The position numbers were made by a program, and so were the translations under genes. From contig CAWUHX010000033.1 in assembly GCA_963922205.1 (NCBI GenBank), positions 1,116,001 to 1,180,000 of the forward strand: DNA of 64,000 nt, in the 5' to 3' direction. Of the stretch, positions 48,112 through 59,300 are shown piece by piece. How positions within the stretch are numbered: the first letter of the stretch is position 1; each line of letters starts with the position of its first letter. This DNA is from Romanomermis culicivorax. Taxonomy: Eukaryota; Nematoda; Enoplea; Mermithida; Mermithidae. The notes under the pieces are model-generated. The model saw only the letters and a list, made by a program, of their open reading frames with translations, searched no databases and was not told the origin of the DNA.

Positions 48112-48342
48112 TACATGCCACGGATCCTCCCAGACGAAAACCTCAAGTATTTACAACCACTGACACAGAACCATGCCCCAAAAAAACCCACCGGCAACGT
48201 CAAATTAGGATCTTTTTGTGATCCTGTTTGCATCATCTGCGATGAACAATATCAGACCAAAGCTCACGTTAGAGTTCGCAACTTTCTCAAAATCCTTTTT
48301 TTTATTGTTAAACATTATTTAGTCGGATCGGGGATGCTTTAG
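48112..48342 (+). CDS. Candidate terminal exon of an unrecognised gene
   Basis: An AAAATACAG acceptor opens a frame of about 77 residues ending TAG at 48340-48342. It includes YMPRILPDENLKYLQPL, a Pro/Lys-rich turn, and FCDPVCIICDEQYQ with a CX3CX2C spacing that could bind metal. The first two thirds look like real protein; the end is hydrophobic and less convincing. It converges on the translin gene with about 110 bases between stops. Upstream exons were not found; the LTR element might sit in one of its introns. Family unknown to me. Confidence 0.35.
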   Translation, partial: YMPRILPDENLKYLQPLTQNHAPKKPTGNVKLGSFCDPVCIICDEQYQTKAHVRVRNFLKILFFIVKHYLVGSGML

Positions 48343-48452
48343 AATTTATTCGGATACAGAAAAATTACATCACATTTAAATTTATCAATTTGTGATCGAA
48401 AATTCCGGAAAAGATAACGCGTTTGCAATCAAAAATCCAAAATTATACATTA

Positions 48453-51162
48453 TTACTGCGATTTTGTGGCGTCGATAGCTCGCGATTTCAACCCCCTAAT
48501 AGTCAAGTCGTAAACGACTTCTTCAACTTTCTTGACGTCGTATTTCAAAGCGTCGAAACGTTTTCGTAGATTATCGTTTTTCAAATTCAGCAAGCGAAAA
48601 CCGGAATCCAAATCGCTCAAAAATTCGGCAATTTTGAACGGGCGTTCATAATCACCGGACGTAACGCAATTTATGGAAAATCGGGCCTTAAAAATATTGT
48701 ATACCATAAGAAACTTGGATAGGTACATTTTTTCGAACTGATCATCGCGATCATCTATGCATATAATCATCGATTTTTTAAAATAAAAATTGTTCATGTG
48801 AATGACGAAATGCAAAATAAGAATAAGTATTGTTGGATTCATTTTATCATCTATATATTTTCTTTCTCATATATTCTCTATGTTCACTGTTAACAATGTT
48901 TGAAAAATTGTGCCGTTTTTGAAATAAATCGAGTGAACTTCATATACGTGTTTGTATCAAAAATCAGATCGCAAAATCCCCTCCAGAATCCAAAAAGACG
49001 AAAACTTGAACCAAGAAAAGATAATAGATAAGTTGATAATCACGAACTTGTATTTAATCTATAGATCATCAATGAATAATCAAGAGATTTTCTAAAAATT
49101 TTAAATATATTTTCATCCTTGACTCTCAAAGCCAATTCATATTTTTTGCATCTGCAGCGCGCATCAAAGAAAGAATCTTTATGTATTGCGATCATTTTTG
49201 CGAAAATTTTGAACAAATTATCAACGAATTCAAACTAAACTGGGAGATTATTTTTAGTAATTGCCAACTTTACTCAAGACTAGAGATTGGAGTGATCCAA
49301 GGTTTTTGTGACCAGATCTCAAGCTTCCACAATATCAAATCTGGTGAAAATTTGAGCTTGTACCGGATCCGGGGTCCGGAAATTGCAGCGATTGTAATCT
49401 CCAAATCTACGCCACATCCCCAATCAAGACGATGTTCTACTAGTTAAACAGCTAATTACTAACCAACTCACAAGTTCTGTTGACAAGGTCAATACACTGA
49501 ATAAATAGTCGTCGAGATCCAAATGGAAGCCTTGTTTCTGATCCGCTTTCACTGAAAAACAAACACTTTATATAGACGTGAGCATAATGCACGTGGTAGG
49601 TTTGGGGAGTATTGATCCCTAGCAGATTTTGGTTGACACTCCGCAGATTCTTGCCGACCCACAACAGATTCTATACCTCTGCATTGATCGAGAAAATGAA
49701 AGAAAAATAAGCAAGAGAGAAGAGGAAGTCGACATAAGAATGAAAATGATGATGTAGTTTGGCGATTTTTCTAAACAATGCATATCTAATTCTAGAGTTG
49801 TAACTTTAAAACTTTAAAACGTCCCGACCAAGGAAATAATCTCACTATTTGACTAATATAGATTGGAGAATATGCGGGAATATGCTACTTAAATGTTAGA
49901 AGTTATTAATGAGGAAAAAAATTCTATTCCACTCCCTGTCCTTGCTGACCCTCAGCAGAATATGATGTTTTGTGTTATACACATATAGGAAGATATAAAT
50001 AAAATCATCTATTTTGGAATTCACAAGAAAATTGAAACATTCTTGTCTTTAGCTTTAAAATTTGCTCTTGAAATTTATATTATTCAGTCAACAATTATAT
50101 ATAACTTAAATATGGAAATGAAAAACTTATTTATAATACTCCGAGCGATATTCACGGAAGCTCAAACTCAACCGTTAGAGTGCTTCCCGAAAATCACTCA
50201 ACTTTCTATCCGAAGTTCACTTGGAAAAAATGACATAGCATGATTTTTTGTACGTTTATCCAAATCTCTCACCGCCAATAAAAGCCGCAGCTTCTTCCAA
50301 GCTAATCATTTGATTCGACTCCAAATATTTGATCATCGCAGCCAAATAAGCCAAACGTTGATTTAAAAATCGAAAATGATCATTATACCTATAAAACGCC
50401 GTTGTAGATTTATCGCACGTTGGGGAACAAATACTTAAAAAGTACTTGAAATATTCATTTTCTGGAACAAGCGCAGTTAATTTACAATAATCCGTGCGAA
50501 TAGCATCGAAAGCTTCTTTAGCTTTTTGGCATATTTCTATGACTAAAAATATACATACATTGAATTCGGAACTAAAAAGGTCAAAAACCAATAAAGGGTG
50601 ATCATCATATTTTGTAAAATCAATAAAAATACCCTGTTTATTCCCATTCGACTGATGTACTTTTTGCAAAATTGTTACAATATCGCGGGATTTTTGATCC
50701 AATAGTCGAACGACTTCTCGTATTTGCTAAAATTAATAACATTTCTTATCGATTCGAGTTGACAATTGATCTCGAATGAGTTCATTTTGTATTCCAACAT
50801 TTTTTACATCTCCAGAATTAATTTTTCTGAGTTCAAGGATGACGTGATCGATGACATGACTTCGTTTGAAGCCGAATGATTTTTCACTTCTAATTTTCAT
50901 GCTTTACTACGCACTCATGAAACGGAATTATAAAAAGATTCGAGTGGCGAGCTTTGATGAAAATGACGTTTTTCACAGACATTAATTTTTCTCCGGCGTT
51001 CTAGAATGGCTGACTATGATTCTAAAGCCACGTTTTGGAAGATAGAGCGTCAAACTAACGGCGATGTTCAAGACATGTTGTGATCCGGAATCAAGATCTT
51101 ACATCGCGACGTTGCTGCTCTTGCTCCATTTCTTCTTTGAACGACGAGAAGATCGTTTCCAT
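48453..51162 (-). CDS. tsn: Translin, single-strand nucleic-acid-binding protein
   Basis: Six exons join in phase leftwards: 51103-51162, 50633-50726, 50446-50542, 50273-50388, 49472-49551 and 48453-48686, giving 226 residues, close to the usual 228. Family landmarks in order: METIFSSFKEEME..., QIREVVRLLDQKSRDI..LQKVHQ, YNDHFRFLNQRLAYLAA, GFHLDLDDYLFSVL, TSGDYERP, and SGFRLLNLKND.LRKRFD.LKYDVKKVEEVVYDL. Translin forms an octamer and, with TRAX, the C3PO complex that removes passenger strands in RNAi and handles tRNA fragments. A TTTATTTCAG acceptor lies about 33 bases before the ATG. CDC26 lies about 300 bases upstream on the same strand. Confidence 0.95.
49581..49980. mobile_element. Diverged CATACATGCAC-family MITE in translin intron 4
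   Basis: Left end near CATAATGCACGTGG, followed by three CAGATT-type repeats (GATCCCTAGCAGATTTT and similar) and a body matching 9960-10100. The right terminus is eroded. It lies in the intron between translin exons 4 and 5. Confidence 0.6.
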
Positions 51163-51185
51163 ATTTTGGACACTCGAAATTATCA

Positions 51186-51195
51186 ATGATGAAGC
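51186..51195 (-). promoter_or_regulatory. 3' splice acceptor upstream of translin
   Basis: On the minus strand a TTTATTTCAG acceptor ends at 51195 with no coding exon before it. It fits a spliced-leader acceptor between CDC26 and translin, or the end of a leader intron. Confidence 0.45.
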
Positions 51196-51373
51196 TGAAA
51201 TAAAGAAGTAATTTTTGCAATTCAGACGGCAAATTCGATGACAAAGTTAGAGCAGCACAGATACCACTCATACAGTACCTGTTAAGAAAAAATCGTAATA
51301 ATTAGGATTCACAAAAAAAGCTTCTAGGAATCCTGAGCATTGTTTTCAATACAATGTAATTATCGAGAAAAAT

Positions 51374-51379
51374 TTTATT
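51374..51379 (-). terminator. Candidate poly(A) signal of CDC26
   Basis: AATAAA in the gene's direction, about 82 bases after the CDC26 stop and about 180 bases before the translin acceptor. Confidence 0.45.
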
Positions 51380-51460
51380 GCATGATAAAACGCGACGACT
51401 CGACGTCGAAAAGCTGTAGAGATTACTGTGCCTATCTATATGAACGCTCACAGTCCTACT

Positions 51461-51703
51461 TCATTTCAAAAGCGCTTGCCCCTCGGTTGTCTGAGGCTTC
51501 ACATGATAGCCTATTCGTTCCCTGACTAATTCGGAAACGGTTTTATGAGGAGTATTGGCGGAATCATTGTGACTGGGAGTCGGATGACCGCTAGCGTTTT
51601 GTAGTTCTTGTTTTCTTTTTTGCGTTAAATCTTTCCAAAATGATTCGAACTCTTTCGCGTCGTCTGGTTTCAATTCTATCCTGGTGAGTTTGCGTTGCAG
51701 CAT
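51461..51703 (-). CDS. cdc26: Anaphase-promoting complex subunit CDC26 (APC12)
   Basis: A single 80-residue frame from the ATG at 51703; an in-frame TTG upstream is not a likely start. It opens MLQRKLTRIELKPDDAKEFE, the CDC26 signature: an N-terminus that threads into the TPR superhelix of APC6/CDC16, followed by a charged helix (FWKDLTQKRKQEL). The tail RERIGYHVKPQ matches the family C-terminal motif. It stabilises the APC/C, the mitotic ubiquitin ligase. Length matches the usual 80-85 residues. A TTTTTTAG acceptor ends 15 bases before the ATG. Same strand as translin. Confidence 0.88.
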   Translation of the reverse strand: MLQRKLTRIELKPDDAKEFESFWKDLTQKRKQELQNASGHPTPSHNDSANTPHKTVSELVRERIGYHVKPQTTEGQALLK

Positions 51704-51724
51704 GTTCAAATGAACCTAAAAAAC

Positions 51725-52876
51725 AGTGGATTCAGCTTTGGGGCAAAAAAACACATTGGCAAGGCCCGTCATCCAAAGGAGTAAACTGTGATCATTTCAT
51801 TTGTAGTTTTTCGATTATAACAAATTCGGACAGGAATGAAGGTACAACAAAAAGAATTATTTTTGAGTGAATTGCCCTGAGCGCCTTCGAGTGCAGTTCC
51901 ATGTAATGCTTTTCTGGAATTCTTTTAGTAGATCGGCGACCCACGGTAAACTATTTTCAAGACCTTATAAGTAGAGGGTACAGAATCTCTTACCACTTCA
52001 AACAGAAAACGACCTGAAAAACGTATACTTTTAAGAATAATCAAATATTAGATCAAAAATGGTCGGAAAGCAATTGGCGTCTGTCGTATTGACACCTATT
52101 TCGTGGCTGTGGAGATCAAAATCTTTTGATTTTTGAATTTTTATGCTGCAGATTTTAATCTTTAATTCTTCAACAACACACAATAACCTGACTTTGGACC
52201 GAGCACCAGTCCGAGAAACTCAAGGCACTGTTACATTTGTATTTCACTATAAATCCCCTCCCATGTCCATTATTATGTGAGCTAATTTTAGTCAACACCA
52301 TTTTTTCACATACACAACAGTGTGATATTCTTATCTGGAGCATGGAGAGCGATGTTTCTTCAATTCCAATGCCACTACATCCTGATAGCTAACGATATTG
52401 CTTCGTTTGGTTTATAGGTCGACGGGGGAAATCATTTAGAGAAGCAAAAAATAATGAGAGTAGCTTCCAGCAAAAATAAAACCTCGACTACGACATAACC
52501 GAAACGAAAAAAATGATTTAATCTGCTCTTTGTGCAAAAGGCGTAAATTTTCCCGAAAGAGCTGCTTCCAGGACTAATTATCGGGCAAAGAACGACCAAA
52601 ATAGAAAAAAAATATTTCACAAAAGATGGCCCTCTGGAAGGCTTGTAGAATCGTCATTCAAAATTGTAATTCCTCGCATATTTTACGGGCTTTTAGATGG
52701 AAATGGGCTTTTTAACCGGAAATTTAAGTGCCCAATTCACCTCTTATGAATTTTTGCGTTAATAGGGAATTTAGAAAAGTTGCCCTCGTCTAAAGCCAAA
52801 TTTTAATTTTTCGACATGTTTATGCCTTCTTTGTTGAAATTTTCCAGTTAAACTTATTTTCCCTAGTGCTTCACTC
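51725..52876. other. Intergenic DNA, no supported gene
   Basis: AT-rich, with a short minus frame at 52432-52620 of hydrophobic composition and no family resemblance. Confidence 0.4.
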
Positions 52877-53293
52877 TATACATGTAACGGGGCCCCGAGG
52901 TCTGGAGGGGGGAATTGAGCGACCATTTTGAAGCCAGGGGTCACTGACACCAAAATTTTAGGTGGTGGGGAGAGTCTCTGAAAAAAATCGGTTTTTTCAC
53001 CAAAAAGTCCGAAAAACGGTTCAAAAATTGGCAATTTTTGTCTAAAAACCCGTAAAATGGTGAAAGCGCCGAGAAAATCAACGTTTTGGACCATATTTTG
53101 CTCAAAACTTAACATTTTCCATCAAAACATTGAGATTCTTTCGGTATTTTTCAGACCTAAAGTATGGCGGTCCCTATGACTACCATATGGCTAGCCATTT
53201 GGAAAATCCTGGGAGGTCGCCTAATAGCTAAACATATGGCCAACGATTTCTGGGCGGGGATTCTTATAGCACTTACCGTCAGTTACATGTATG
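52877..53293. mobile_element. MITE, CATACATGTAA family, copy in reverse orientation
   Basis: Left end TATACATGTAACGGGG and right end GTTACATGTATG. Contains CCGAGGTCTGGAGG near the left end and AACGATTTCTGGG...GCACTTACC near the right end, the inverse of 6611-7008. No convincing flanking duplication. Confidence 0.6.
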
Positions 53294-56200
53294 CAACAGT
53301 TTGGAAACTATAAATATGAAATTATCCTAGTTCTATAGGACTTTCATTTGGAAGACTGATAAAATCACAATCATTATCAGAAACTATTTTTAGAAGTCTA
53401 ATCGGGGTAAACAATGAATCTACGCCTATACTTGATCTCAGAGTCAGAATTTTATAAGGAGCAATTGATCGGTTAAGCCGTTGTTGATACAACAACATTG
53501 TCCAGTGATCATCTCGAATGTCTTTTTTGGATAGGATGGGATGGATTGGAATTTCATCAGGGTTGAGAGCTTGTTGAAATCAATGAAAGATCAGTGGATT
53601 GTACGAGAAACTTTGTTGCATGAGTGACACCTATTAAAGTACGTGACGACATCTAATGTACTTCCCCAGGTCAGGTATCAGGATCAGGAAATGTCCAGAA
53701 CATTTAGACGAAGTTCAGAATAGACAAAGCTCGAGTAAAAAACTCATTAGTTTTCAACATATTCAAGTGAGATGATTTGTATAATTTAAAAATTGACACT
53801 TGCAGACCGCCCGGGGAGAGTAGAAACATTTTTGAATGTGTTTATGTGAACATTCACATTATTCAAGTAAATTATTTTAATTTTTAACGATGCAAAGCTG
53901 TCTTTCTCTTGATCTTTCAGAGTCGTGAAATAAATATTGCAATTAGTTGGTCTTAGTGAAGAAATTAAAAATTAGTTTTTAATATTCGAGTTACGTCGAC
54001 AATAAGCTAAGCATATGACGCTAGGAGCCCGATCGCAGAGAAACATGATAATATCGTTTCGTATTCGAGTTATTTCGAAATTAATGAGAAAAACATTGAA
54101 AATACCCTTCTAGCTCCCATATCGCAAAACAGTTTCCTATAGATCAATTGAAAGCGGTAGATTATTATTCTCAAAACACTTAAGCTAAACATGAATCTTA
54201 GTTTCCATAGCCTGCTGATCGCTATATCCCATATGGAGTCATTGTTTAACCAATTTTTCGATAAAATCATCAATACATCATACGGACCTGCTTGATGGAA
54301 ATTAAATTTTTTTGATTGTCTTTCAATTTTTTCTTATCTACATCAAAGCAAACACGACGCAGCAATGAAATTCTGGGAAAAGGTAGCAGAACCGGATATC
54401 CATAAGATTTAATCATTTTCGATATAGAATCGGACGGCGAAATAAAAACATTCGTGGCCGACCAATCATGTTAGCTGAACAATCAAAATATAGCATTTTA
54501 AGCTCAAGCTCAAACAAGTGTCTCCATATTGGAATCCTTTTTCCGAATAAACAAATGTTACACGCTCACAAAGGCTTATTTCAGTCGGAAACTAATTACT
54601 CATTCAATATCTACGGCAAAGCTATTCAACTATTCATGCGAAAAACGCATTAACCACTACCACCCGAACAATTGGTCCGTCAATTTTATTCCAATAATTT
54701 GGGCTAGGTGCGTTGTCTCCACCTACAGCCGATGTTCCGGGTTCCGGAGAGTAGCAGAAAGCACAATTTAGCAACCTATGCGTGTATAAATTACCTTTCG
54801 ATTGACACTACTTTTTCAATTTATTTTACTAGTAGTATCCTCATCGATTGGCTTTCACTGGTTTCCTTACTTATGTTCTACGCAGTCAACATCAAGCAAC
54901 CCTGAAATCAGCTTCTCTACAAAGAATTTTCATTTGGCTCGCAACAAGTACAAAAATGAAAAACTCCAAGTCGAAGGTTTTAATTGATTTTTGTGGAGTT
55001 TTGCGAGTCATATTATACCCGTAGGTTTTTTGATTTGGCATGATAACCTTTGTGCCGGAAATTATATTTTTTCCAATAGCTCATTGCTAGTACTGAATGT
55101 TCCCAGTTTCGTGCGATGTCAATTGAATGACTTTTTCTGACTAATAGGTAATATTTCTTCACAATCGGCTGCACATTAGTAACATCCCATTTTTCTTTGC
55201 TAGAGTGGTTACTGTCGGTAAAATTTCATTTCATAACAACACTCCATTTACTACCTCGTAAAATGAACACGTTTGACGAAGTTCCCCTAAGAATCATTTT
55301 TTGGGCTGAAAATAATGAACTATAAGTTGAGAAATGCAACAAAACTTCCACAACGTAATGTGATTATTAAAATTCTTCATCCTACCATTTCATGAAATTT
55401 GATGCACGAGAGAGACCAAAAATTATGGCTGAAAGATGTGAATTTACCACTGAGATGCAAAAGTTACACTGATACCGTTTCTTGGGCCGATAATTTTCGA
55501 TTTGATTATTATTGGTCAGGCCCTAAATCGCTAGTTTAGTCACGCCGACATGCCCGACCTATCGAATGAAAGTGAAATTTTACAGATGTGAACAGTTTCA
55601 TATTTGGCTAAAAGCTTTACGGGACTTTGAGCCGAGATTTTATAAAACATTATCGTTCTATCGAATAAACGTCTTCCTCTGGGGGTGCGTATAAACGGCG
55701 GAATCCGCCTGCGGATGCAAACGGTGGATTGTGTCTGAAAGACGGACGTGGATGGCGGACACGGAATCCGCATTTTTTGGTGGGTTTTGACGTCCGATAG
55801 ACGGATAACAGATTTCCTGAGCCTAAGCTCGCCTTTCAAACACGAAAATCCGCCGAAAATGCAGATTTCATGATCCGCAATCCGGCCTTTAGTCAGAATC
55901 CGCCTCAAAAATTCGGGTTTCGTGCCCACTATCTGCTTTTCAGACCCAATTTGCCTTCCACATCCGCAGACTGATTCCGCTGTTCAGCCAAACTCATTTT
56001 CTATAGCATTTTTATAGACCAATTTGAACTTCTCTTAAAGTTTGTATTTCCGACACCTACACGAAGAATAATTGTATAGAAACATTGGAGGGATACCCAT
56101 CAAATATTGCCTTGGAGAATACAGACTGACTTGGAACCTAAATATTTATAGAAGCTACATATCCTTATTTTACAAGTAAGGCATGAAGCTTTGAGTTGAT

Positions 56201-56346
56201 ATAATACAACTTACCCGTTAATGAGCTCGACGTAATCAACTTTATTCCCTAACCACAACTTATCATTTTCCATCTCGTTTCAGCTGCTCGGTCAGCTAAT
56301 ATCCAAACATTTATCAAAAACGGCAAGCAGAAAATTTTTCAAGCAA
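53294..56346. other. Intergenic DNA with an ATCCGC-rich patch
   Basis: Three kilobases without a supported exon. At about 55690-55970 the motifs ATCCGC, GCGGAT and CGGAC recur at least twelve times in both orientations in otherwise AT-rich DNA and give a 129-codon minus frame with no family resemblance. Frames near 54468-54987 overlap in all phases and are probably chance. Confidence 0.45.
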
Positions 56347-59300
56347 ATGAACCAATCAACCTCGCAATATTCTTTGATATGTAACGTTTCAAACAATATT
56401 GATACAAATGGTTTATTCCAACAATGGCCGAAAAACCTGACACCATCAAACTGTATTCCAAAACCTAGACCACAAAAGGATGATTTTATTGATATATTAA
56501 CGACGGGCTATTTATTCATCATTTTATTTATTATTGGCGTTTTGGGAAATTTACTGAACTTGATGGTTTTGAATACCAGACATATGAAATCAAAGACGAA
56601 TACGTTTCTTTCAGCCATGGCTTTGGCGGATTTGGCATTTTTCATCAGTAATTTGCCGAGATGTTTGAACACTTTCAAGTTTTTCGCATCTTCGCAAATT
56701 AGTAAAAAATATTACGTGAAAACTATGCCGTTATTTTTGATGGTCGGAAATGCTTTTTCATGCAGTTCGATATGGTAAGTTTTGGATATATATAGGATGC
56801 ATTGAATTGAATTTGGAATGAGACTAACAAGCATCAAGCAGGAGATGAGATGAGGGAGATCTTTTTCAGAAAATAATGATACGCGAATACTGAAACTATA
56901 CGAAATTTTGCTGAAATCCCAAGAAATCGTAGGCTAAAAATACCAGTTTGAATGGCCAAGTTGAAAAATCTTATTCATTGATCTAGTATCAACTAGCCCG
57001 GTGGGGATGGAGAACGAGTATTCCAGTGCACTACCCAGACAGAATCTGGCCCATTTTTCTGGCTCATTGGCCATTCGAAACCTAACCTGCAAGATATTTT
57101 TGAGGATTCGGACTAGGGTCTGTTCAGATTGTCATGGATCTGGATCCGGAGACCTGAAATGTTATGATGCTTTCAATCAGTTAAATAGTGTCTCAACCAG
57201 CTATAAAACAAAAATCATCAGCTAGAAATGATCATCTTTTATTGCCGGACAAAACAGCAAAAATCAAATCAATTTTGAACTCTAAACGGGCAATTAAAAT
57301 TCAAAATCAGGCAATCAACGGAAAACTAGGAGTCCTCAACCAGCAGGAACTTCCGCCATTGTCCAGCTGTACCTGAGCTGCCAGACCACAATCAGAATAT
57401 CCGTCCTGCTCCTGCACATCCTAATAACAGTAAATTGAGAAGAAAACAGGAAGAGTATGAATGGACTACAAACAACTGGAAAGTAAGTAATATTACATAA
57501 ATCAAAAAGACTGATTTGATTTTTCTGGAAAATTGTTTTCTTCTTTTGGAAACCTTGGAATTTGCACTAAATTCTGGAATTTTCGTATCACACAAGCTTT
57601 TGACATTCCAGTCGAACCTTTTTCATGCCAAAGATTATGGTTTTCTTTTTTGGCATTGTGCTAATAAGGTTGGGCTAGTGCTAATGAAAATTTTAGTCGT
57701 GGTAGTGTTTTTCTGTACAGTGCAGACTTTTTAGACTTCGTGCAGAATGTTTTTTTGTGATTTCTGCACTAGCGCCGAATTTCTTGAGTCATGTGTTTGA
57801 TCACATATATTCTCCTATTATGTGTCAGTCATTGAATCTGAAATTTTAAAATCATTTTTCTGATTTTAAAACTTTAAAATGTCTAGTCAAAAAACTATAA
57901 ATTCGTTCAAATTTAACATTGAATTACACATTTAATTTGCTTTTTTCCTATATTCACTATTATTGTGTCGTAACAGGCACTGTTTTCCCCCAAATCGTGT
58001 TTTTTTTTGGGGGGGGGGGAATTGGAGAAAGGAAAAAAAATTTTATGCCCTTTCCCCATTTGGGGAAGGAAATTCTGGAATTCGGATACAGAAAAGATGC
58101 ATTTTAGAAAGTCATAATCTCGAAAATTTCCGGCACTCCGCGCCGGTTATAACTTTAATAATCATTATTATGTATTACCTAGCTCAGGCGCCGCTTTTAA
58201 CATGTCTAACTTCACTTATCACTTAATCTATAGTAGTTTTCACCATCTTAAACGTATTATTTCACGTTTTAATTGGTAATCTTCAATATTTTATCTACAT
58301 TATTTAATGAAGATTCACATTTTTTCCTTGAGACACTTTTTGAGAAAGATCAATACGTCAAGTCTCTAAACTTTTTGAAGCGATTATTCCTTTCTTAACG
58401 TAAAACCAATTCAAAAGCTTCATGGAAGTGTTTTTCGGAAGGTTTCAAAATTTTTCAAATAATAAAATTATAGAAATTACGACTTTTGAGCACAAAATTC
58501 GAATCTAATTCTTGAAATAAATGTTCGGAAAATTGATTTTCCAGCGTCGCAGAATGTCAACACCAAAAAAAATTTTCCGGTGCTTCGCACCGGAAAGATT
58601 AACTTGTTTTTTTCGGCTCTCACTTGTCATCATAGAGGACTTTCCAGTGCTTCGCGCCAGAAAGACATATTTTTTCGGCTCTCACCTGTCATCACAGAGG
58701 ACTTTACCGTCGATTTCTCATGTAATTCAAAGTCATTATGCTATTGGACAGTTTGCCTGAAAATTTGTTCCACAATGCTTGCAGATTAGACTTCGATCAA
58801 ACTCGAAAATTTAAATTTTTTCCTCAATTTTAATGAATTAACGGCTCTAAAAACATCAGAAGATTTAAAAAAGCTCCCGGGGGGGGGAATTAGTGATAAG
58901 AGGAGAAAACCATAGTACAGAAACCTTTTTTGGCTTTTATGCACTGTGCAGAAAGCCGGGTGCAGAAAAAAATACTGTTATACAAATTGAGGGAAGTTAG
59001 CAACTGTGCTAATTAGTGCTTCACACCGGGTACCCGGCTATTTCGGGTACCCGGGTAGACCCGGGTGACCGGGTCAATTTTCTGAATGAAACCCGGGTGC
59101 TACCCGGGTACCCGGGTCTCAACAAGATATTGTATAAACGGAATATTTATATACTATTACTTGTATTTACGTGCAGTTACACTGAATGAACGTATTTTCT
59201 TTAATTAATTCAATGCATTTACCTGCTCAACGTGTTAACAAGATCGCTTATGCCTCTCAAAAAGTCACTGTAGCGTATTTTTAGCAACAAAAAATCTGTG

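Noticed and set aside
50389-50445. Read-through of translin intron 3 as coding (148-codon frame)
   Set aside because: The segment is bounded by GTACTT and TTTTATAG and interrupts the conserved FK-YNDHF junction, so it is an intron that happens to be open.
55540-55929. 129-codon minus frame
   Set aside because: Built on the ATCCGC cluster; no recognisable protein.
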